Assembly: GCA_002320605.1 (NCBI GenBank)
Contig: DCKG01000017.1
Span: 80,425-144,424 of the forward strand
Source of the DNA: Bacteroidales bacterium UBA1680
Lineage (GTDB): Bacteria; Bacteroidota; Bacteroidia; Bacteroidales; UBA932
DNA length: 64,000 nt
Direction: 5' to 3'
The notes beneath the pieces are model-generated. The model saw only the letters and a program-made list of their open reading frames with translations. It ran no database searches and was not told the origin of the DNA. Position numbers and translations under genes: made by a program. Positions within the stretch are counted from its first letter, which is position 1. Each line of letters begins with the position of its first letter. This document shows, in pieces, positions 57,042 to 64,000 of the stretch.

Positions 57042-57713
57042 ATGAAAGATAATTTCAATGAATATGCCGTCAAAGGTAGAGGGCTGAATTCCAATACCCT
57101 AGACGATTACGAAAGAGCGGTTGACGATTACATCAATCCGACGATCATCGAAGAGCGAAAGCTGAATGTCGCCTCTATGGATGTTTTCAGTCGCTTGATG
57201 ATGGACAGGATCATATTCTTGGGCGTACAGATCAATGACGACGTAGCCAACATCATCACGGCTCAGTTGCTGTATCTTGCATCCACGGATCCGTCGGCAG
57301 ACATATCGCTGTACGTCAATACTCCTGGCGGAGTAGTGACATCCGGTCTTGCGATCTACGACACAATGCAGCTCGTGGAGCCCGATGTGGCGACCATCTG
57401 CATCGGCCAGGCCGCTTCCATGGGTTCGGTGCTCCTCTGCGCCGGAGCTAAAGGCAAGCGTTCCTGCCTGCCTCATGCAAGGGTGCTGATCCATCAGCCA
57501 CTCGGAGGCGCTCAGGGACAGGCTTCTGACATCATGATCGCAGCCAAGGAAATAGAGAAGATGAGAACCGAGCTCTATACAATAATCTCTGAGCATTCCG
57601 GCCAGCCTTTCGATAAGGTTTTCAAGGATGCGGACAGGGATTATTGGATGAATGCTCAGGAAGCTCTTGAGTATGGCATGGTAGACGAGATTCTTACTAA
57701 GAAAGCTAAATAA
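57042..57713 (+). CDS. clpP: ATP-dependent Clp protease proteolytic subunit
   Basis: Serine peptidase of the ClpXP complex, 223 residues. The nucleophile is in TICIGQAASMGSVLLCAGAKG (Ser ~128), the His in LPHARVLIHQPLGGAQGQ (~153), and the Asp in the distal DRDYWMNAQEALEYGMVD region. The N-terminus is extended by about 20 residues compared with E. coli and may be processed. It is directly followed by clpX with no gap. Confidence 0.96.
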   Translation: MKDNFNEYAVKGRGLNSNTLDDYERAVDDYINPTIIEERKLNVASMDVFSRLMMDRIIFLGVQINDDVANIITAQLLYLASTDPSADISLYVNTPGGVVTSGLAIYDTMQLVEPDVATICIGQAASMGSVLLCAGAKGKRSCLPHARVLIHQPLGGAQGQASDIMIAAKEIEKMRTELYTIISEHSGQPFDKVFKDADRDYWMNAQEALEYGMVDEILTKKAK

Positions 57714-58955
57714 ATGGCAAGCGGAAAGACGACATCTAGGGGGGGGAGGCGCTGCGTGTTCTGTGGAAGAAAGGAGAACGAGGTGCCTTTCCTCATGGAG
57801 GGGCTTGACGGCTGTATTTGCAGCGATTGCGTTGAGCTGGTCCACAGCTATCTCAGGGATCTGACAAGCCCCAACGCAAGAAATAATGATCTGGGAAAGA
57901 TAAAAGACGTTAAGAAGCCTAAAGAGATAAAGGCGTTTCTTGATGAATATGTCATCGGCCAGGATCGTGCGAAAAAAGTGCTTTCTGTGGCCGTCTACAA
58001 CCATTATAAGCGAATCAACCATAATCTGGTGGACAAGCCTGGCGATGGGGTGGAGCTGGAGAAATCCAATATCTTGCTCGTAGGGCCTACTGGGACTGGC
58101 AAGACATTGCTAGCCAGAACCATCGCTAAGATGCTGAATGTGCCGTTCACGATCGTAGACGCAACGGTGCTCACGGAGGCTGGTTATGTCGGTGAGGATG
58201 TGGAGAGCATTTTGACAAGGCTTTTGCAAGAGGCGGATTACGATGTCGCTAAGGCTGAGAGGGGGATAGTTTTCATCGATGAGATAGACAAGATCGCCCG
58301 CAAGAGCGACAACCCATCCATCACCAGGGATGTTTCTGGCGAGGGCGTTCAGCAGGCTATGCTGAAGCTGCTTGAAGGAAATGTGATAAATGTGCCGCCA
58401 GAGGGAGGTAGGAAGCATCCAGAGCAGGAGTTCATTCACGTTAACACTCAGAATATTCTCTTCATTTGCGGAGGAGCTTTCGAGGGCATTGAGAGAAAGA
58501 TTGCCCAGAGACTGAACACTCAGGTGATTGGTTTTGGCGCCACGAAGAAACAGAGGGTGGACAGGAACAGTCTGCTGAAATATGTTGATGCCCAGGACAT
58601 GAGAGCTTACGGCCTGATTCCTGAAATCATTGGCCGCCTGCCAGTCATCACTTATCTTGATCAGCTGGACAGGGATGCGCTTCTGCGGATCCTGACGGAA
58701 CCGAAAAATGCTATTCTGAAGCAGTACGAGAAGCTTTTCGAGATGGATGGCATGACGCTGAAGATCGAACCTGGCGTGAAAGATCTCATCGTCGACACTG
58801 CGATAAGCAATAAGCTTGGAGCCCGTGGACTGCGTTCCATCTGCGAGCAGATTTTCGACGATGCCATGTACGATGCCCCGTCTTCCAGCAAGAAGACTTT
58901 CACCGTCACCTTGAAGTACGCTCAGCAGAAACTTGAAAATTCCATTCAGCAATGA
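57714..58955 (+). CDS. clpX: ATP-dependent Clp protease ATP-binding subunit ClpX
   Basis: AAA+ unfoldase, 413 residues. The N-terminal zinc-binding domain has four Cys in CVFCGRKENEV...CICSDC (~13-40). Walker A is GPTGTGKTLLA (~124), Walker B is VFIDEIDKI (~185), and the ClpP-docking loop segment IGF(G) is in NTQVIGFGA. It overlaps pyrF by four bases (ATGA). Confidence 0.97.
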   Translation: MASGKTTSRGGRRCVFCGRKENEVPFLMEGLDGCICSDCVELVHSYLRDLTSPNARNNDLGKIKDVKKPKEIKAFLDEYVIGQDRAKKVLSVAVYNHYKRINHNLVDKPGDGVELEKSNILLVGPTGTGKTLLARTIAKMLNVPFTIVDATVLTEAGYVGEDVESILTRLLQEADYDVAKAERGIVFIDEIDKIARKSDNPSITRDVSGEGVQQAMLKLLEGNVINVPPEGGRKHPEQEFIHVNTQNILFICGGAFEGIERKIAQRLNTQVIGFGATKKQRVDRNSLLKYVDAQDMRAYGLIPEIIGRLPVITYLDQLDRDALLRILTEPKNAILKQYEKLFEMDGMTLKIEPGVKDLIVDTAISNKLGARGLRSICEQIFDDAMYDAPSSSKKTFTVTLKYAQQKLENSIQQ

Positions 58956-59779
58956 CGACAGACGACATATTCAGACAGATTCGCTCTAAGCGTACCATGC
59001 TCTGCGTGGGGCTGGACACCGACTATGCAAAACTGCCTGAATGCGTTAAGTCTGGTCGCAGCGTTACGGAAGCAGTGTTGGAATTCAACAGACGCATAAT
59101 AGATGCCACTGCTCCGCATTGCGTGGCCTTCAAGCCGAATCTTGCTTTTTATGAATATCTTGGGGCGGCTGGCTGGGAAGTGCTTGGGAAGACGGTTGAA
59201 TATATTCGTTCGAGCTATCCAGAAGAGTTCATAATCGCCGACGCTAAAAGGGGAGACATCGGAAATACAGCTAAGATGTATGCCCGCACGCTTTTTGAGA
59301 CATTCGATTTCGACGCTGTGACGCTCTCGCCCTACATGGGCAGCGAGACTGTCACTCCATTTCTTGAATATCCTGGTCGCTATGCCATAGTGGTGGCACT
59401 CTCTTCCAATCCTTCGTCGTCTGACTTCCAAGGCCTCATCAACGGCACTGCTTATGGTGTGGAGGGTAAGCCCCTGTATCGGGCGGTGATGGAGAAAATG
59501 ATGTCCATTTCCACTCCTGATAACATGATGTTCGTGGTGGGAGCCACGAAGGCTGACAAGCTGAAAGAAATCCGTGCATTTTGCCCGGATAATTTCTTCT
59601 TGGTGCCCGGCGTAGGTGCTCAGGGAGGGAGCGCAGAGGAGGTGATTGCCAATGGGGCGAGTGCGAAAGGCGGGCTATTAATTAACTCCTCGCGAGCTAT
59701 CCTTTACGCTTCTTCTGGAGAAGATTATGTCCAGGCCGCCGCAGCGGTGGCTTCCCGAACTGCAATTTTCAAAGGCTGA
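58952..59779 (+). CDS. pyrF: Orotidine 5'-phosphate decarboxylase
   Basis: Last enzyme of UMP synthesis, 275 residues, of the longer type-2 family. The catalytic motif is FIIADAKRGDIGNTAKMYA (~91-109) with the Asp-Lys-Asp set, and the phosphate-binding loop is PGVGAQGGSAEE (~222-233). FKPNLAFYE (~57-65) carries the first Lys. It overlaps clpX by four bases and so may be coexpressed with it. Confidence 0.94.
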   Translation: MTTDDIFRQIRSKRTMLCVGLDTDYAKLPECVKSGRSVTEAVLEFNRRIIDATAPHCVAFKPNLAFYEYLGAAGWEVLGKTVEYIRSSYPEEFIIADAKRGDIGNTAKMYARTLFETFDFDAVTLSPYMGSETVTPFLEYPGRYAIVVALSSNPSSSDFQGLINGTAYGVEGKPLYRAVMEKMMSISTPDNMMFVVGATKADKLKEIRAFCPDNFFLVPGVGAQGGSAEEVIANGASAKGGLLINSSRAILYASSGEDYVQAAAAVASRTAIFKG

Positions 59780-59803
59780 CCTTATGTCTGCCATGATTCG
59801 CAG

Positions 59804-60949
59804 ATGACCTTCATATTCGTAATATTTGCACTTATCGCGACAGCATTTTCGGCGTCGTATTTTCTGCCTTGGGCAGTCAGCAAACTCATTGGCATATTCA
59901 TAAAACCAGTTGGGAAGTATGCTCGCAAAGTTGGTAAGGTCTTTTTCGTTGGCGCAGTTTGCTGCTTCATCTTCGGCCTTGTCTTCGGATGGCGTCTTAT
60001 CACCGTGAGGCACGTCGACATATTCTTTGACGACCTTCCAGAGGCTTTTGACGGCTATAAAATAGCGCAACTCTCTGATCTCCATCTCGGTACATATCGT
60101 TTCAGCCATAAGACCATAGCAAGAGAGGTACGCAGGACTTTGGCAGAGCAGCCAGATATCATCGTTTTTACTGGGGATATAGTGAATTTAATGCCTTCTG
60201 AACTTCGGCCTTTCACGGAAATTTTATCTGGCTTACATGCTCCAGACGGCGTATGGTCCATCATGGGCAACCATGACTACGTGATGTACAGCGATCGCTT
60301 GACTGCCTCTCAGCGGGCCCAATGCATTCAGGAAATACAGGATATGGAACGCTCCATGGGCTGGCGTCTCCTGCTCAATGAGAATGCGGTTATCAGGCAT
60401 GGTAATGACAGCATCGCTCTGATTGGGGTTGAGAATCAAGGCAGAAGATATCCCTATCCCCAGCGTGCGAATCTGCCTAAGGCCCTTTCTGGAGTGCCAG
60501 ATGGAATGTTCAAAATCCTTCTGAGCCACGACCCGACTTTTTGGGAGAGCACCGTGCTGCCCCAGACAGACATCGATCTAACCCTATCCGGACACACCCA
60601 TGCCTGGCAGTTCCGCCTCTGGGGCATCTCTCCGTCCATGCTGATGTTCCGCCAGTGGGCCGGCCTATACACCGCCCCCACCACTGCCTCTTCAGCCCCT
60701 GCCGCTTCAGCACTTACAGCTGCTCCCTCAACCCCAGCCCCTGCCTCATCAGCACTTACTCTCTCAACCCCAGCCACTGCCTCATCAGTCCCCAATACTG
60801 CACCCAACGCCGCCCATGCTGCCATTCAGAAACTCTTCGTCAGCACCGGTTCCGGAGGCAATATCCCATTCCGCTTCGGCTCCTGGCCCGAAATAGACAT
60901 TCTCACCCTCCGCCGCAGTCCATCTGCTTCCCGGAACATTAACCAGTGA
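59804..60949 (+). CDS. Membrane metallophosphoesterase with low-complexity insertion
   Basis: A 381-residue calcineurin-like phosphoesterase with N-terminal membrane helices. Metal-binding motifs are AQLSDLHLGTY, VFTGDIVN, GNHDYVMY, LLSHDPTFW and LSGHTHAWQF (~255-265), so the active site is intact. After QWAGLYT (~290) a 50-residue run of Ala, Ser, Thr and Pro (60674-60823) interrupts the domain, and the usual ending resumes as KLFVSTGSGGNIPFRFGSWPEI. Compared with family members this inserted run is unexpected and C-rich. It lies next to the REP/RAYT island. Confidence 0.88.
   Translation: MTFIFVIFALIATAFSASYFLPWAVSKLIGIFIKPVGKYARKVGKVFFVGAVCCFIFGLVFGWRLITVRHVDIFFDDLPEAFDGYKIAQLSDLHLGTYRFSHKTIAREVRRTLAEQPDIIVFTGDIVNLMPSELRPFTEILSGLHAPDGVWSIMGNHDYVMYSDRLTASQRAQCIQEIQDMERSMGWRLLLNENAVIRHGNDSIALIGVENQGRRYPYPQRANLPKALSGVPDGMFKILLSHDPTFWESTVLPQTDIDLTLSGHTHAWQFRLWGISPSMLMFRQWAGLYTAPTTASSAPAASALTAAPSTPAPASSALTLSTPATASSVPNTAPNAAHAAIQKLFVSTGSGGNIPFRFGSWPEIDILTLRRSPSASRNINQ
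60674..60823 (+). repeat. C-rich degenerate tandem repeat inside the phosphoesterase gene
   Basis: A 150-bp segment encodes APTTASSAPAASALT and similar Ala/Ser/Thr/Pro-rich text. A repeated unit of about 36 bp can be seen (CTCAACCCCAGCC followed by CTGCCTCATCAG, twice). It keeps the reading frame. Confidence 0.7.
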
Positions 60950-60957
60950 AACTCAAA

Positions 60958-61170
60958 AATCGTCGGCAACAGCCGCATGCTCTGCGGCACCACCTTTGTA
61001 GCCCACCCATTGCCGACCCCTCCTTCGAAAGCCTGGTCGGGAACACTTATACGTTAATCAGAGCTCCTATTACATATCACCGTTGCCGACAAATTTCACA
61101 AAGTCCTTAAGCTCGGCACCCAGCAGTTCCTCCAGAACTTGATTCAGTGCCTTCCCATCTCGTCATCCTG
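60958..61170. repeat. 213-bp direct repeat, copy A
   Basis: Matches 62490-62702 base for base without gaps, with four mismatches by eye. It holds nested inverted repeats: GTCGGCAA (60962-60969) with TTGCCGAC (61010-61017), enclosing the hairpin CCGCA-tgctc-TGCGG. On the minus strand both copies keep a frame ending ...GAELKDFVKFVGNGDM before a stop, which may be the remnant of a gene. Confidence 0.92.
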
Positions 61171-61320
61171 CACGACCCCCGTCATCCTGCACGACCCCCG
61201 TCATCCTGCACGAACCACCTCGTCATCCAGAATGCCACGTCCCGTTATCCTGAACGACTTACCCCGTCATCCCGAGCGTACCACCCCGTTCATTCTGAAC
61301 GGTCCTTCACGTCATCCTTA
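61161..61320. repeat. Degenerate tandem array of REP half-sites
   Basis: About eight copies of CGTCATCCTG-like text start at 61161, 61180, 61199, 61221 and then at ~22-nt steps to 61310, with increasing divergence. The unit equals the arm of the REPIN palindromes that follow. It has no unique spacers, so it is not a CRISPR array. Confidence 0.75.
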
Positions 61321-61378
61321 ACTTGTTTCAGGATCTAGTGTCCATGAGCCTAGATTCCGGATCAAGTCCGGAATGACG
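61310..61378. repeat. REPIN-like element, copy A
   Basis: Two inverted REP palindromes: ATCCTtAA...TTCAGGAT and ATTCCGGA-tcaag-TCCGGAAT, bounded by CGTCAT at one end and ATGACG at the other. They lie just after the tandem array and before the RAYT gene. Confidence 0.8.
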
Positions 61379-61392
61379 TGGAAAAGCAAATC

Positions 61393-61421
61393 TAGATTCC
61401 GGATCGAGTCCGGAATGAACG
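61393..61421. repeat. Extra REP palindrome next to the RAYT gene
   Basis: TAGATTCCGGATCGAGTCCGGAAT repeats the second half of the preceding REPIN, 42 bp downstream, with the flanking GTGGAAAAGCAA also duplicated. The stem is ATTCCGGA/TCCGGAAT. Confidence 0.8.
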
Positions 61422-61441
61422 TGGAAAAGCAAGGCTTATCC

Positions 61442-62332
61442 TTATGGCTCCAGGATGTTGCGTAGAACTGTTTCGTCTATCAGGATAATGCGGGAAAGCA
61501 ACGGTAAAGAGAAAGTCCGCCTGTCACCCCACTCCTTTTTGGCAATTGCGATTCTCTGCTCTAGGCTGGCACCCTTCAACTTGCAATTGAAGATATTCAT
61601 GCACAATTCTTCGGCTTCCTTTCGAAGATCCGCCTCCTTTGCCTTGAATGCATTATAAGGATTCATGCTCACAATTTTATCTTTGCCCTGATGCAAGAAA
61701 GCAAGGAACACCCTCGACCGCCCGAACATGTCCTCAACTCTCCTCCAGTCTATGTAGCTGTGAGGCAAAATCATCCCCTCCTCGTTCACCCTCCAATCTG
61801 CAGGCAGTTTCACCTTCGAGTGGAACATTTTCATCTGAGCATTATATGTAAAATCCACAAGTGGCCTGCCAATATTGGAGAGGGTCGAGTGGTCAACGAA
61901 GTAGATGTTTCCTGGCCCCCATTCATATTCCCAAGGCATCAGCTTGAAATCCGCCACTATGGCATTCCTGTAGACATACATGAATTTGTTCTTCAATTCC
62001 GTGGCCTCGTTTATGGGTGACATCGAAACCTCGAAATCCCCATTAGAATATGCCCTGGAGCCTTTCTGCTTTATGAATTTTATCATTTTTATTAGCAAGG
62101 CATTCCGGAATCTGGCGCAGGATGAGACTTTCCCTGCGACGATAAGATGGAAGTGAGTGTCTAGGATCTGATGTACCAGAAGCTTGACGCTGCAAGAGTA
62201 GGAAGTGATAGCCAGAAGATTCATCATGAATATCTTCTCTTCTCTTGAAGAGAAAAGAAGATTGACTTTCTTGCCGTTGGAGTAAATGTGGAAGCAGTCT
62301 GTGACTGCAATGGGTGGATAATAGCTTTCCAT
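61442..62332 (-). mobile_element. REP-associated tyrosine transposase (RAYT, Y1/HUH family)
   Basis: A 296-residue protein. The HUH motif is seen in LLVHQILDTHFHLIVAGK (HFH near residue 60), matching the family pattern MPNHxHLL. The catalytic-tyrosine helix is FMYVYRNAIVADFKLMPWEYEW, equivalent to YIHNNPVKAGL...Y.W. A long C-terminal part differs from short IS200 proteins and fits the RAYT group. It lies between REPIN palindromes and within 1.5 kb of 213-bp direct repeats. RAYTs are usually single-copy and act on REPs in trans. No IS ends or target duplications were seen directly around it. Confidence 0.78.
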
Positions 62333-62489
62333 AGCTTTATGGTTTAGTTATTAATATATTATCGTCTAAGTTACGTAATATTTCCCACATATGCCATGGA
62401 AGGAATTCTTTTCTTGAAATTCGTAAAATGACGAGGCGATGTTGGGCGTTAGGAATGGATGGTGGGTGCGATGTTATTTATGTACTTTG

Positions 62490-62702
62490 AATCGCCGGCA
62501 ACAGCCGCATGCTCTGCGGCACCACCTTTGTAGCCCACCCATTGCCGACCCCTCCTTCGAAAGCCTGGTCGGGAACACTTATACGTTAATCAGAGCTCCT
62601 ATTACATATCACCGTTGCCAACAAATTTCACAAAGTCCTTAAACCCGGCACCCAGCAGTTCCTCCAGAACTTGATTCAGTGCCTTCCCATCTCGTCATCC
62701 TG
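62490..62702. repeat. 213-bp direct repeat, copy B
   Basis: Offset exactly 1532 bp from copy A (60958-61170). The mismatches are in the first stem (CGCCGGC for CGTCGGC), in GTTGCCAAC for GTTGCCGAC, and two in AAACCCGG for AAGCTCGG. It runs straight into the second REPIN. Confidence 0.92.
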
Positions 62703-62760
62703 AACTTGTTTCAGGATCTGCGTTTCGCAAGCCTAGATTCCGGATGAGGTCCGGAATGGC
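62693..62760. repeat. REPIN-like element, copy B
   Basis: ATCCTGAA-cttgt-TTCAGGAT and ATTCCGGA-tgagg-TCCGGAAT in inverted orientation, 8-bp stems each, joined by a 16-nt spacer. A broken third half-site (GGCTAGGTCCGGAATGGCG) follows near 62781. Confidence 0.8.
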
Positions 62761-62881
62761 AAAAGGCAGCCAGGGCAGGAGGCTAGGTCCGGAATGGCGT
62801 GTAAGGGGTGAGTTTGTCCTAAGGGACAGTGCTCCTAAGGGGAGTGCTTCCTCATCCGTCGCAAAGATTATTGTGGCGCTG

Positions 62882-63865
62882 TTAGCTTTGGCGGCCGATG
62901 AGGTTTTCGGCGAAGCGCTCCATGGTTCCGTAGGCGGAATCTTTGCAGGCTTGGTGGGCGTAGGAGAGTGCCTTGTCTGTCAGGGAAACAATCTCAGCCT
63001 TGGCATCCTGAGCGACTTGAAGGCGTGAATATATTTCCATCATGGTAGAAATCTTTGCAGACTTCTCGGATGCGGTGGCGGCTTTAGAGGCCATCGTGTC
63101 AATGATTTTCAAACGAAGTTTGTCGTCGGCCTTTTCTATGGCGCGAACCGTCAGCCAGCTCTTCTTGCTGTTCAGAATGTCCCCTCCGATGGGCTTCCCG
63201 AATACGGCCTCATCGCCGAAGGCATCTAAATAGTCGTCCTGAACTTGAAAAGCCAAGCCGAGGTAGTAGCCATATTCGTAAAGCGCATCGCAGTCTTCCT
63301 TTGGGGCATCGGCGATCAAAGCTCCCATTTTGGCTGCGCAGGCGATGAGAACGCTGGTCTTCAGGCCTATCATATTCATGTAATCATTCATCGACACCAC
63401 CTCCTTGCTTTCGAACTCCATGTCATACTGCTGACCCTCGCAGACCTGCGCGGCGGTTTTCGAGAAAAGTTCCAGAGTCGGCATCAGGACATCTTTCGGA
63501 GCCTTGGCAATGCGGGCGTAGCTGTCTATGCACATAACGTCTCCAGAAAGTATGGCCGTGTCTTCACTCCATTTGGTCCAGACAGTCGGCACCTTCCTGC
63601 GAAGAGGCGAGCGGTCCATGATGTCGTCGTGGATCAGGGTGAAGCTGTGGAAAACTTCAAGAGCTGCAGCAGGATTGAGTACTTCCGAGCCGAGAAAATC
63701 TTTATACAATGAGTATGTCGTCAAGCAAAGCCTCGGGCGTATCCGCTTGCCGCCGATTTCTATCATGTACCTGAGCGGGTCGTAAAGCCCACGAGGCTCG
63801 TCCGTGAATTGTATCTCGTCAAAAAGGACCTTGATGGCCTTGTCAATTTCTGCTTCCTGAATCAT
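62882..63865 (-). CDS. Polyprenyl diphosphate synthase (FPP/GGPP/octaprenyl type)
   Basis: A 327-residue trans-prenyltransferase. The first Asp-rich motif is in FTLIHDDIMDRSPLRRKVPT (DDIMD near residue 75-79) and the second is QVQDDYLDAFGD (DDYLD near 203). GGKRIRPRL is the typical IPP-binding segment. Product chain length cannot be read safely. The start codon is chosen at MIQEAEIDKA. It is the first gene to the right of the repeat island, transcribed toward it. Confidence 0.92.
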   Translation of the reverse strand: MIQEAEIDKAIKVLFDEIQFTDEPRGLYDPLRYMIEIGGKRIRPRLCLTTYSLYKDFLGSEVLNPAAALEVFHSFTLIHDDIMDRSPLRRKVPTVWTKWSEDTAILSGDVMCIDSYARIAKAPKDVLMPTLELFSKTAAQVCEGQQYDMEFESKEVVSMNDYMNMIGLKTSVLIACAAKMGALIADAPKEDCDALYEYGYYLGLAFQVQDDYLDAFGDEAVFGKPIGGDILNSKKSWLTVRAIEKADDKLRLKIIDTMASKAATASEKSAKISTMMEIYSRLQVAQDAKAEIVSLTDKALSYAHQACKDSAYGTMERFAENLIGRQS

Positions 63866-63933
63866 TGCCGTGAAATTTTCCCAAATTTAGGCATTTTCGC
63901 TGTAATAGGGAATTGTTTCTAATGAACTACATT

Positions 63934-64000
63934 TTACGCAGAGGCCGGCGAGAGCGTAACGTTATGTTTCCTTGCAAGCCTTTCAAGCAATGCTTTCTCC
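63934..64000 (-). CDS. C-terminal end of an unidentified gene
   Basis: On the minus strand a frame open to the right edge ends ...EKALLERLARKHNVTLSPASA and stops at 63934-63936. Only 21 residues are visible. It is probably a real gene because the strand and spacing fit a gene upstream of the prenyl synthase, but no family can be named. Confidence 0.45.
   Translation of the reverse strand, partial: EKALLERLARKHNVTLSPASA

Noticed and set aside
61161..61320. Repeat array that could be taken for CRISPR
   Set aside because: The units are contiguous and degenerate with 19-23 nt steps, no unique spacers, and no cas genes. They match the arms of neighbouring REP palindromes.
61139..61338. Short open frames over the repeat array (about 60 codons, Pro/Arg/Ser-rich)
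   Set aside because: They are translations of tandem DNA repeats, differ between frames, and have no promoter or homologue I recognise.

Overview
The window looks like ordinary chromosome from a member of the Bacteroidales (Bacteroidota). The evidence is a SusC/SusD pair, DUF4296-type and other lipoproteins, a PiT-PhoU fusion phosphate permease, a serine palmitoyltransferase-like gene, start sites without Shine-Dalgarno sequences, and many matches to the Bacteroides promoter (-33 TTTG, -7 TAnnTTTG). Base composition is near half GC. The genus cannot be told from the sequence.

Layout. 1-8 kb: the end of a DoxX/MauE-like membrane protein, then ftsY, pheT, a DUF4296 lipoprotein, an amidohydrolase, a radical SAM protein and deoC. 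8-11 kb, minus strand: a D-2-hydroxyacid dehydrogenase, tRNA-Leu(CAG) and a zincin-like lipoprotein. 11-17.7 kb: a complete his operon, hisG-D-[CB]-H-A-F-[IE], behind a His-rich leader peptide and a terminator (an attenuator). HisC is fused to the HisB dehydratase domain, and no histidinol phosphatase is present. 17.7-27.8 kb: an M48 protease, a galM-like lipoprotein, then pbpC and an alpha-2-macroglobulin gene on the minus strand. 27.9-29.9 kb: groES-groEL. 30-38.3 kb: a SusC gene broken by one in-frame TGA, SusD, a DUF4623-like lipoprotein and a GHL10 (DigH/YngK-like) lipoprotein. 38.3-42.3 kb: a PhoB/PhoR-like two-component pair and a PiT phosphate transporter. Both promoters carry TGTAAC direct repeats with an 11-nt period, which look like a Pho box. 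42.3-44.5 kb, minus strand: gpmA, nth and an ftsE-like gene. 44.6-60.9 kb, plus strand: a TPR protein, a beta-barrel protein, gyrB, a possible sphingolipid pair (spt-like and a short-chain dehydrogenase), a 7TM-HD phosphohydrolase, tig-clpP-clpX, pyrF and a metallophosphoesterase with a low-complexity insertion. 61-62.8 kb: a repeat-rich island with a RAYT/Y1 transposase gene between REPIN-like palindromes and two 213-bp direct repeats. 62.9-64 kb: a polyprenyl synthase and the end of one more gene, both on the minus strand.

Most of the region is housekeeping. The points most worth a second look are the his attenuator, the candidate Pho box shared by the regulator and the transporter, the RAYT/REPIN island, the stop codon inside SusC, and the very high frequency of the hexamer GAATAT/ATATTC, which resembles the behaviour of HIP1-like words. 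All calls come from reading the sequence; no database search was run.
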